This document shows positions 49,334-56,794 of a stretch of 64,000 nt of DNA, in pieces. Source of the DNA: an uncultured Kiritimatiellota bacterium (GTDB taxonomy: Bacteria; Verrucomicrobiota; Kiritimatiellia; RFP12; UBA1067). The notes under the pieces were generated by a model that did not search any database, had not been told where the DNA came from, and saw nothing but the letters and a program-made list of their open reading frames with translations. The position numbers and the translations under genes were made by a program. Position 1 is the first letter of the stretch, and every line of letters begins with the position of its first letter. The stretch is taken from positions 1-64,000 of the forward strand of contig CAKTZI010000021.1 in assembly GCA_934635385.1 (NCBI GenBank). Direction: 5' to 3'.

Positions 49334-51790
49334 TTAGCCCATCTGGAGGGATTTGGCGATTTCAAGCAATTCTGCATCACCCTCCAAGTCTGAAGGACGC
49401 TCTCCCTCCTGCGTATACGAGGTCATCGACAGTTGTTCAAGCCGCGCCACAAACGGCGCACACAGCATGCCATAGGCATCCGTCCGCTTCTCGCAACCCC
49501 GACGCTCGTAATCGCCCCAGAGGAAACAGTTGTTAAGAATCATCGCCAGAAACGTCCGCGACACCTTTGGCGAATGGTTCCAGAAATCGGTCTTCAGCAC
49601 CTTGACGATCCGATTTATATCGATTGTCGCGAACGCCTCCAGGAACGGATAGACCTCCGCCTCATTGACCAGCCAGCTGAATCCGGGGATACCCGCGAGA
49701 TCTTCCTTTCGCGTCGATATCCACTTGTGCAACTGAAGCAGAAGATAATTCTTGAGGTCCTCATCGTGAAGCCGATGCGGCATCTTTGGGAGGGGATCGA
49801 GCGATTGCGGCTCGACCACAAACACGTCCTTCACAAACGCCGCCAACTTGCGAACCTGTTCCGGATTGTCCTCGGAGACCTGCTGCGCGACTCGTCCCAA
49901 GACCTCCTTCACCACCTCCTTGCGAAGAGCCGCAGCACCGTCCTGACTCGACGGCAATATCCGCGCAAGCTCCGTCTTAAGTTTGCCGACGTCCCTCGCC
50001 TCGATCAGATCGTAGTGCGACATGCGCGCGGTCGTCGTCACGTCATGAGCCAACCGATTGAACATATAGTCCGTGCCAAGCCCATCGTCAAAGAGCGCGT
50101 TCAGCGATTCATGGCCTGAACCGCCCAAGAACGCGCTCTTGAAATCGGCATCGCCCTCGAAGTACCGCTTCTTGCTCTTGTCGGAACATTTTGCGAAACA
50201 ATTTGTCGTGAAAAAGCAATCCACGTATCGTGACTTTGCGAACTCAAGCGCCGCCGCCTTCTCGCAGTAGTTGTTGAGTCCCCCGCCGCTGACCGCCGCC
50301 GCAACCTTGTCCATCAATTTGCCGAAGAGTGAGCAGTTGAGGTAGAGCTTAAGCGGCGGACAGGCGTTGAATGAACTGAACCCAAACGGAGATAGCCATG
50401 CCTTGATGCCGCTTGTGATCGTTGTCGGACGCGAGATGCCTCCCGCCCGCTCCAGGTCAACGAAAATCACGAAGGAGTCAATCGAGCAGCTTTCCGCCTG
50501 ACCGTAGACGATCGAGAGCGTCTTGCCGGACTTGTACACACGGGACAGCAGAACAGACTCGGCCACGTCCTTCGTGAGATCAATCTGGTTCTCAATCCCC
50601 AAGGCTTCGCCAGACGCTTTATTCGTCACGCCAGGAATATCGAGAAGATCGCATGTCTCAAGGAAATTAAAGAAAGGTCTTGCGGCGACACTTTCATTCT
50701 TGCGCAACGGGATTCGCAATTCGCCGATCAGTGCCTGTAGACGCCCAAACGCCGTCACCGAGACCTTGTACGCACGGATCTTGTCATGCGGCGGCTTCTT
50801 GTCGCACGTATAAATGATGCCCCGAGGCGTAACGTACATCCTCACGCTGTTCAGCGCGTCTACACGACGTCGCGCCTCCACGCTCGGATGTCCGTTGTTG
50901 TTCTGCTCGTAGAACGCCAACACGCCGATATCCTCAAGCAGTGCCGCCACTTCCATCGACACGAAAATTCGGTTTGGCGTAGACTTGTCGCGTACCTCGT
51001 CCATCATGTCACGAACGGACATCACATTGTTGAACAGTTCCGTCAACTTGGCATCGCCATCCCAGAGAAGATATGCCGCGAGGTCAAGTGCTTCCGTTGT
51101 ACTGTCCGCATAGCTCGAACCGAGAATTTGCTGGCGCAGTTTTGGGCCATTGGCAAATTCGCGGTAACGCGAAATCTCTCTGGCCATGTTCTCGCACACC
51201 TCACAGACATCATAAAGCAGCTCAAACGCCTCACGGTCAGGATGTACACTGGGCGTACCGATCTTCTGACGAAGCTGATCGAGACCCCATGGGTTCTCCG
51301 ATTCCTGGCATTCCATCCGATACCCGACGGCAATGGCGTGAAGAACCTGTTTGCGATTGGCGAGAATCACCTCGACTGGCGCTTCCGGGTATATTTTTGC
51401 CACTTCTTCAGCAGAAGGAAGATAGAACCGCGTCACCAATCCCGATGCGTCCATCGCACAGTTGAACGGGTTGAACACCACACAATTGGCATTCACGCCA
51501 TCCCCACCCTGATATGCAGAAAAGCGGACTTTCTGGCTGGAATCCCACATGAGCGCAAGATCGCTGTCGCATGTGCCATCGATATAGTGTGAGAGCAACG
51601 ATGACTTGCCGGACTGTGATGGTCCCCAGAAAGCGACGCATGCTTTCTTGTTCTCTGCGTTACGCATCTTGGCAATCGTCGCGTTGCGCTGGGCAATACC
51701 CATAATCGCGTTCAGACCAGACGGCGTAATCGTCCATTCTCTCGGACGATTGACGCCATGGCTCCAATACCAATCTACAAGCCGCTCCAC
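49334..51790 (-). CDS. SrfC-like P-loop NTPase
   Basis: An 818-residue protein with Walker A ACVAFWGPSQSGKSSLLSHY (near residue 50) and a GTPase/dynamin-like layout; the remainder is helical. Size and adjacency to an SrfB-like gene fit virulence factor SrfC. The start is taken as GTG 51790 because AAAGGAG lies 8 bases upstream; the ORF opens at a TTG at 51844 without a good site. It is first in the operon after the promoter at 52134. Confidence 0.65.
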   Translation of the reverse strand: MERLVDWYWSHGVNRPREWTITPSGLNAIMGIAQRNATIAKMRNAENKKACVAFWGPSQSGKSSLLSHYIDGTCDSDLALMWDSSQKVRFSAYQGGDGVNANCVVFNPFNCAMDASGLVTRFYLPSAEEVAKIYPEAPVEVILANRKQVLHAIAVGYRMECQESENPWGLDQLRQKIGTPSVHPDREAFELLYDVCEVCENMAREISRYREFANGPKLRQQILGSSYADSTTEALDLAAYLLWDGDAKLTELFNNVMSVRDMMDEVRDKSTPNRIFVSMEVAALLEDIGVLAFYEQNNNGHPSVEARRRVDALNSVRMYVTPRGIIYTCDKKPPHDKIRAYKVSVTAFGRLQALIGELRIPLRKNESVAARPFFNFLETCDLLDIPGVTNKASGEALGIENQIDLTKDVAESVLLSRVYKSGKTLSIVYGQAESCSIDSFVIFVDLERAGGISRPTTITSGIKAWLSPFGFSSFNACPPLKLYLNCSLFGKLMDKVAAAVSGGGLNNYCEKAAALEFAKSRYVDCFFTTNCFAKCSDKSKKRYFEGDADFKSAFLGGSGHESLNALFDDGLGTDYMFNRLAHDVTTTARMSHYDLIEARDVGKLKTELARILPSSQDGAAALRKEVVKEVLGRVAQQVSEDNPEQVRKLAAFVKDVFVVEPQSLDPLPKMPHRLHDEDLKNYLLLQLHKWISTRKEDLAGIPGFSWLVNEAEVYPFLEAFATIDINRIVKVLKTDFWNHSPKVSRTFLAMILNNCFLWGDYERRGCEKRTDAYGMLCAPFVARLEQLSMTSYTQEGERPSDLEGDAELLEIAKSLQMG

Positions 51791-52139
51791 CTCTTGCTCT
51801 CCTTTGTGCCGTCCCCTTTTTACAGCAACACGCCATGGCGGCAAAAATAGCGCGTGCCTCGTTCAAGATATCTCTACCGAGGGCACCGCTAAGAACCCGT
51901 ACTGAAATACCAAAGAACGGGCACGCAGAGCGGGCATACTGAGAGAGGGCACAATGCGCCCCCTGTATGCAGGCCTGCGCAGCCACACTCTTCGCTTCAG
52001 TACGTCAAATTAGCGGTTTTCGGTAGAAGCAAAAAATGCGCTTGCGCACATTTGATGATGGCGGCGACTCCCTGTAGGCGCGGCCGCCGATATCAAAGAT
52101 CAATGTCCGTGGGTTTCCCCACAAACGGACGAAATTATA
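51791..52139 (-). promoter_or_regulatory. Long leader and promoter of the SrfBC-like operon
   Basis: TGATATAAT (52134-52142, minus) gives a start near 52127 and a leader of about 335 bases. GTCCGT (52105-52110) and ACGGAC (52125-52130) form an inverted repeat over the first transcribed bases, with an inner GTGGG/CCCAC. No ORF of note was seen in the leader. Confidence 0.45.
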
Positions 52140-52754
52140 TCATATTTCGGGCGTTTCGGTACGGAGGTTGCAGATAAGGTCATCTATCCCATCTTCTCCC
52201 AAAGACGAAAGACCGGATAGGCAATCCATCAATGGCTGCTTGAACCCGATTATCGGATCAATGAAACGGAGTTGCTGGTCATCATCCAGAAGCACATTGT
52301 CACCATCCTGTCCGACATCCGTCACAAGCACATACTCGTTGGCAAAGCCATATCGGCCCTCTGGCCGAAGTCCGAGCCGAGCAAGATGTTCCGCAATCTG
52401 CTTGTCGTCAGGGCGAGCGTCCGCCCTCACGGCCTGTTGACGGAACACCAGCCGTGCTTCATGAAAATCCTCTGCAACACCCAGGAACTCAAGGCGGCAA
52501 TCAGGAAAGAGAATGTTATGGACAATGTGCTCGAACAAAACATACTCTGGCGGGTGCTTTTTGAGGTGCAACTTGGCAAACGGGTTCTTGATTTTGTAAT
52601 ACTGCCGCTCCTTCTGGACAAGCCGCACCTCGCTTTCACCCGTGCGTATCGTGTAGCGCGTTCCAGGGACGGAAGCCGTTTCCATGAAGAGTCCGATTCT
52701 CTTCGCGGCGGCTATCAGGATGCCGCTCTCCCTGCGTACCTGATCTGACGGCAT
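52140..52754 (-). CDS. Polyvalent-type protein kinase
   Basis: A 204-residue protein matching kinases found in polyvalent proteins of mobile elements: YYKIKNPFAKLHLKKHPPEY, LFEHIVHNILFPDCRLEFLG, GFANEYVLVTDVGQDGDNVL and FIDPIIGFKQP. DVGQDGDNVLLDD probably includes the catalytic and metal-binding acidic residues. The start at 52754 overlaps the small gene upstream by 40 bases; ATG 52690 is an alternative. Its substrate is unknown. Confidence 0.65.
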   Translation of the reverse strand: MPSDQVRRESGILIAAAKRIGLFMETASVPGTRYTIRTGESEVRLVQKERQYYKIKNPFAKLHLKKHPPEYVLFEHIVHNILFPDCRLEFLGVAEDFHEARLVFRQQAVRADARPDDKQIAEHLARLGLRPEGRYGFANEYVLVTDVGQDGDNVLLDDDQQLRFIDPIIGFKQPLMDCLSGLSSLGEDGIDDLICNLRTETPEI

Positions 52755-52915
52755 CGCCCCAGTATCTCGGCCTCGTTCATCGGCACATGCAGACGCAAGC
52801 ATTCCAATGCCGCCGATATCAGATATGGCTCGCTCGCGGACGGTCGGGAACGGATGAAGGATTCGACGCTCACGTCCATCCCCTCCAGAAACACCTTTCC
52901 CAGTTCTTCCAGCAT
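52715..52915 (-). CDS. Small protein paired with the polyvalent-type kinase
   Basis: A 66-residue protein (MLEELGKVFLEGMDVSVESF at its start) with AAGGAG 6 bases before the ATG. It is soluble, mostly helical and unlike any family I recognise. It overlaps the kinase start, so the two are coupled; an antitoxin, adaptor or substrate role is possible. Confidence 0.6.
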   Translation of the reverse strand: MLEELGKVFLEGMDVSVESFIRSRPSASEPYLISAALECLRLHVPMNEAEILGRCRQIRYAGRAAS

Positions 52916-52999
52916 GGTTATCTCCTTTCAATATTTTAGCCAGCAGATTGAAAAAGTTCACTTTTCTCATCCTCTCACAATCTCCTTTAGGCGTCCCAC

Positions 53000-54643
53000 T
53001 CACCCGGCTTTCGCCCCGATGAGGAAGGTGAACTTGTTCAGGTCCTCGAACTGCTCGTAGGTGATGCGGTGCGCGATCTTGCGCAGGATCGCGAGCCCGC
53101 GTCCGCTATCGGCGAGCGCGGCGTTCTGCGCGTCGAGCGCGAGATCGGGATGCGGCGCGGTCTCCGAAAGGTCGCCCTCCCAGCTCGCGCCGCGATCCCA
53201 CACGCGGATCTCCAGGTCGCCCTCCGACGGACGCATCTCGACGACAGAGATCGCGAACCGCCGCTGCTGGTCGTTCAGCCCGTGGCTGCGCACGTTCTCC
53301 AGGTGCTCGTTCAGCAGCAGCTCCATCTTGGCAATGGTCTCGTCCGGCAGCTTCCGTTCCGCCGCCCACTGCGCGGCGGCCTCGACCAGGCGGTCGATCC
53401 CGTCCGAGGGCTCCATCCGCACCGTGCGCAGGAACCGCAGCGCGTGGGCCATGGAGCGACCCCCGACGAGGAAGTGCATGTCGTCGTGCGGGTGGACGTA
53501 GCCCATGTCCCGGAGGAGGTCGTTCAGCCGGAACGGCATCGACGCGAGATCCGTCGTGCCGCTGGCGCTGCGGATGAGCTCGGCGACGAGTCCCTGCAGG
53601 ACGTCCGCCGGCAGACGGTCTTCGCCGGCCGGGTCGGTCGAGAGGTCGCAGTAGCCGTCCGAATAGAGGCAGAAGAGCGCATCGGCCGGGAACGACGCCT
53701 CCACGACGTCGTCCGCCGAGTAGACCGTGTCGTCCATGAGGCCCATCGGCAGGTTGCCCTTCCTGCCGGGGTTCAGCTCGACGCGCGCCCCGTCGCTGCG
53801 CGAGAAGCAGAGCGGCTCGGTGCCGCCCGCGTTCAGGTAGCGGACGACGTTCCGGTCGAAATCGGCGTAGAGGACTGTCCCCGTCAGGTAGCAGATGCCG
53901 CGCAGGTTCCGGCGGACAAACCGGGCGAGGTCGTCGCAGATGAGGTGGACCTGCCGGGTGCGCACCCCTTCGCTCGCGGCCATGTCCCGGAGGTGCGAGA
54001 GAACCGCCGTCATCGCGAGCGCGGCCGGCGTGCCGTGGCCCGAGATGTCGCCGTAGACGAGGATGCCGGCGGTGTCGGAGAGGCGGAACCAGTGGTGGAA
54101 GTCGCCGGTGACGACATCATACGGACGCGACAGGGCGCTGCCGAAGAGCTGCGGGCCGAACACGATCTCCGGCGGCAGCAGGGCGGTCTGCACACACGCG
54201 GCGATCTCCAGGTCGGCGCGCATCGCCGCCTTCAGCTCCGTCGCCTCGCGCTCGGCGCGGTAGCCGCGCACGGCGTTGCGGACGCACGCGAGGAGGACGT
54301 CGCGCCGGGCGCTCTTCGTGACGTACGCCGAATAGGGGTCGGCGGCGATGCGCGCCTGCAGCTGGTTCGTCGGCGTATTCACGAGCGCCGTCAGGAAGAT
54401 GACCGGGATGCGCGCGTTGAAGCCGCGCACCGCGTCTCGGAGCATGAAGCCGTCCACCGTGCCCATCATGACGTCCGTGAGGATCGCGTCGTACACGCCC
54501 GCCTTCAGCGCGGCGATCGCCTCATTCGGCGACGCGACCGCCGTCACCTCGAAATGCGACGTCTTCAGCCACGCCGAGAGCGTGAAGCGGACGAGCCGTT
54601 CGTCATCCACCAGGAGGACGCGCCCCTCATTCGTCTCGCTCAT
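53000..54643 (-). CDS. Response regulator with PP2C phosphatase and HATPase domains
   Basis: A 547-residue protein: receiver domain (VLLVDDERLVRFTL, phospho-Asp in AILTDVMMG near residue 54), a SpoIIE/RsbU-type PP2C phosphatase (DVVTGDFHHW, VYGDISGHGTPAAL near 196, YSDGYCDL, HDDMHFLV) and a C-terminal RsbW-like HATPase (LLNEHLENVRSHGL near 449, DSGRGLAILRKIAH). Phosphatase and kinase of a partner-switching pathway are thus on one chain; the STAS protein at 31913 is a plausible substrate. The ATG at 54643 overlaps the lipoprotein gene. Confidence 0.85.
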   Translation of the reverse strand: MSETNEGRVLLVDDERLVRFTLSAWLKTSHFEVTAVASPNEAIAALKAGVYDAILTDVMMGTVDGFMLRDAVRGFNARIPVIFLTALVNTPTNQLQARIAADPYSAYVTKSARRDVLLACVRNAVRGYRAEREATELKAAMRADLEIAACVQTALLPPEIVFGPQLFGSALSRPYDVVTGDFHHWFRLSDTAGILVYGDISGHGTPAALAMTAVLSHLRDMAASEGVRTRQVHLICDDLARFVRRNLRGICYLTGTVLYADFDRNVVRYLNAGGTEPLCFSRSDGARVELNPGRKGNLPMGLMDDTVYSADDVVEASFPADALFCLYSDGYCDLSTDPAGEDRLPADVLQGLVAELIRSASGTTDLASMPFRLNDLLRDMGYVHPHDDMHFLVGGRSMAHALRFLRTVRMEPSDGIDRLVEAAAQWAAERKLPDETIAKMELLLNEHLENVRSHGLNDQQRRFAISVVEMRPSEGDLEIRVWDRGASWEGDLSETAPHPDLALDAQNAALADSGRGLAILRKIAHRITYEQFEDLNKFTFLIGAKAG

Positions 54644-55313
54644 GCCACGCCTCCAGCACGTTTTCCGGGATGCCCGCCACGTCCGCCGGCACCGTCCGCC
54701 GCCAGTCCCGGCCCAGGCGGACGCGCCGGACGAGCCGACGCAGGAACCGCGCGAGGTCGTCCGTATCGACCGAACCGGCCTCCGGCACGAAGAAGGACGC
54801 AAAGAAGCCGTCCTCCCGGTCGAGTCGGCCGCACCAGCCGAGCTCGTCCTCGACGACGGCCCGCGCCGGCGCGGCGCTCTCGCCCTCGGCAACGATCGCG
54901 TACAGCCGCCCCGGCTCGTGGTAGGTCTCCAGGTAGAAGCGGATCGCCTCCCGGATGTCGGCGGCCGCCGTCTCGGGCGTCACGTAGGGCGCGAAGACGC
55001 GCGGCTGACGCCAGTCGCGCACGGCGTCCGCAAGGCCGAACGGCTTCAGGCGCGCGCAGGTCGCCAGAAAGGCGTTCGTGCCGCCCGCATGGGTGCGCCA
55101 GTCGGTGATCTGCGGATAGAAGTAGAGCAGGTCGTAGTCGGCCGCATACGGCGGCGTCTCGCTCTGCCGCACGGCCCAGCTGCGGTGCCCCTCGTAGGGC
55201 GACGGCGATTGACAGCCGCACAGGAGCAGCCCCACGAGAAACGCGGCCCCCAGCGACCCGGCGATCCAGGCCGCGTCGTGACGCGCGCGAGCGAGAACGG
55301 AAGTCATCATCAT
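54627..55313 (-). CDS. DUF3089-like lipoprotein
   Basis: A 228-residue lipoprotein: signal sequence with lipobox LLLCGC (Cys near residue 34), then YDLLYFYPQITDW and RPRVFAPYVTPE-like segments of the DUF3089 family. It is cotranscribed with the response regulator-PP2C gene (17-base overlap). Three ATG codons in a row occur at the start; translation may be coupled to a short upstream ORF made by a 20-bp duplication. Confidence 0.65.
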   Translation of the reverse strand: MMMTSVLARARHDAAWIAGSLGAAFLVGLLLCGCQSPSPYEGHRSWAVRQSETPPYAADYDLLYFYPQITDWRTHAGGTNAFLATCARLKPFGLADAVRDWRQPRVFAPYVTPETAAADIREAIRFYLETYHEPGRLYAIVAEGESAAPARAVVEDELGWCGRLDREDGFFASFFVPEAGSVDTDDLARFLRRLVRRVRLGRDWRRTVPADVAGIPENVLEAWHERDE

Positions 55314-55345
55314 CTTATCCTACTGATCATCATCTTATCCTACTG
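55306..55345. repeat. 20-bp tandem duplication over the lipoprotein start
   Basis: ATCATCATCTTATCCTACTG is present twice (55306-55325 and 55326-55345), duplicating the ribosome site and ATG cluster. It creates a 7-codon ORF (start 55333, TGA 55310-55312) whose stop overlaps the real ATG. Confidence 0.7.
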
Positions 55346-55363
55346 TGAACAAAATTTCTATGT

Positions 55364-55372
55364 ATTATACCA
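55364..55372 (-). promoter_or_regulatory. Extended -10 promoter of the lipoprotein/PP2C unit
   Basis: TGGTATAAT on the minus strand, about 50 bases before the lipoprotein start. Confidence 0.6.
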
Positions 55373-55483
55373 AATATCCGCTTCGGCATGGATGTTCGGC
55401 GGGAGGGACGGGCACCCCTGCTAGGGCATCCGCTTCGCGGACAACCTGTGGCTGGGGGATACTGTCCTATCCGCACGCGCAGT

Positions 55484-55523
55484 CGTTTTCGACTTAGGCC
55501 CAATTCGGACTAAGTCGAAAACG
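55484..55523. promoter_or_regulatory. Perfect 14-bp inverted repeat upstream of the nuclease gene
   Basis: CGTTTTCGACTTAG (55484-55497) and CTAAGTCGAAAACG (55510-55523) with a 12-base centre. No T-run follows on either side, and it ends 30 bases before the -10 at 55553, overlapping the -35 zone. A repressor operator is the simplest reading; a recombination site is possible. Confidence 0.55.
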
Positions 55524-55549
55524 CCCTTCCCGTCGATGCTACGAAAATT

Positions 55550-55558
55550 TGGTATAAT
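55550..55558 (+). promoter_or_regulatory. Extended -10 promoter of the DUF1016 nuclease gene
   Basis: TGGTATAAT on the plus strand, 27 bases before the ATG at 55585. Confidence 0.6.
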
Positions 55559-55584
55559 TCGCACTTATTTTCTTCTTCAAGAAG

Positions 55585-56790
55585 ATGTCCAAGGGACATC
55601 ACAAGGCAGTAAGTGGAAAGATACGAACAATGGATCTTGCAGAAATCACCCGGCACGTCAAGACGCTGAAGACGCTCATTCTGCGTTCGCGCTATGTTGC
55701 CGCAAGACAGGCCAACGCGGAAATGCTGAAACTCTATTTTTCCATTGGCGCATATGTTTCCGAGCATAGCCGCAAGGGGAAATGGGGTACTAGTGTGATA
55801 GAGGATATTTCGGAACAGTTATCAAGGGAGTTGCCCGGACTACGCGGCTTTTCCGCAAGAAACATACGTTATATGCGGGATTTCTTTGAAGGATGGATGT
55901 CGCAACCAATTTTGCAACCAGTGGTTGCAAAATTAGGAAATGAGCAGAATGAAGGTTGTCGACCTGTGGATGGCGAAATTTGGCAACCGATGGCTGCAAA
56001 ATTGGGGAAGTCTGATCTTGGGGCGTTTTTGAGCATAGGCTTCACACACCACATGATAATCATTGCCAAGTGCAAGACGGTAGAAGAGCGGTTGTTCTAC
56101 ATACGACGTTGTGCGGCGGGATTCTGGTCTAAAGAGGCACTTAAACGACACCTTGCAGCTAACGAATATGCGACGGAAGGCCATGCGGTCAACAACTTCG
56201 CGCTGACGATTCCAGATGACAAGCAGGTGGGACGTGCCGTACAGGCGTTCAGGAGCGAGTACCTTCTCGATTTCGTCAATATCGTGGATCTGAATGAGAC
56301 GGAGCAGGAGCGTGACGAGCCGGAGTGGATGATGGAAATGGTGATGAAGGTCAAAGACCTTATTCAGGCGCTTGGCGACGACTTCTGCTTCATGAACGTG
56401 AAGAAGCGGTTTGTCGTGGAAGATGAGGAGTTCTACTCCGACTTGGTGTTCTATCATCGAGCTTTGAAGTGCATGGTCGCAGTCGAACTCAAGAAAGGAA
56501 AGTTTAAGCCCGCGTACCTGAGCCAGTTGAGTTTTTATTTGTCCTGCCTTGACAAATACGTGAAACGCGACGACGAGAATCCGTCCATCGGGCTTGTCCT
56601 GTGCCATGAAATGAAGCGTGGCGTCGTGGAGTTGGCCGTCCGAGACATGGCACGACCCATTGGCGTTGCGACATACCGATCCTCGGCCGACGTGCCAGAG
56701 GAATACAAGGTGCTGACACCACTTCTAGAAGGTGCGCAGGCTCTGTTGGCGGAGGCAATATCCGTCGGGGACGCGAAGGATGGCGAATGA
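55585..56790 (+). CDS. DUF1016 (YhcG-type) PD-(D/E)xK nuclease family protein
   Basis: A 401-residue protein with the N-terminal DUF1016 region (AEMLKLYFSIGAYVSE, ISEQLSRELPGLRGFSARNI) and the C-terminal nuclease half (YSDLVFYHRALKCMVAVELK, KGKFKPAYLSQL, ADVPEEYK), where D, E and K provide the PD-(D/E)xK site. A run of imperfect repeats (LQPVVAKLG, WQPMAAKLG) lies near residues 110-145. ATG 55630 with GGAAAG upstream is an alternative start. Such proteins occur in mobile and defence islands. Confidence 0.8.
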   Translation: MSKGHHKAVSGKIRTMDLAEITRHVKTLKTLILRSRYVAARQANAEMLKLYFSIGAYVSEHSRKGKWGTSVIEDISEQLSRELPGLRGFSARNIRYMRDFFEGWMSQPILQPVVAKLGNEQNEGCRPVDGEIWQPMAAKLGKSDLGAFLSIGFTHHMIIIAKCKTVEERLFYIRRCAAGFWSKEALKRHLAANEYATEGHAVNNFALTIPDDKQVGRAVQAFRSEYLLDFVNIVDLNETEQERDEPEWMMEMVMKVKDLIQALGDDFCFMNVKKRFVVEDEEFYSDLVFYHRALKCMVAVELKKGKFKPAYLSQLSFYLSCLDKYVKRDDENPSIGLVLCHEMKRGVVELAVRDMARPIGVATYRSSADVPEEYKVLTPLLEGAQALLAEAISVGDAKDGE

Positions 56791-56794
56791 TGGT

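Noticed and set aside
53069..55108. Plus-strand ORF of 679 codons
   Set aside because: Shadow of the response regulator-PP2C gene; arginine-rich composition without domains.
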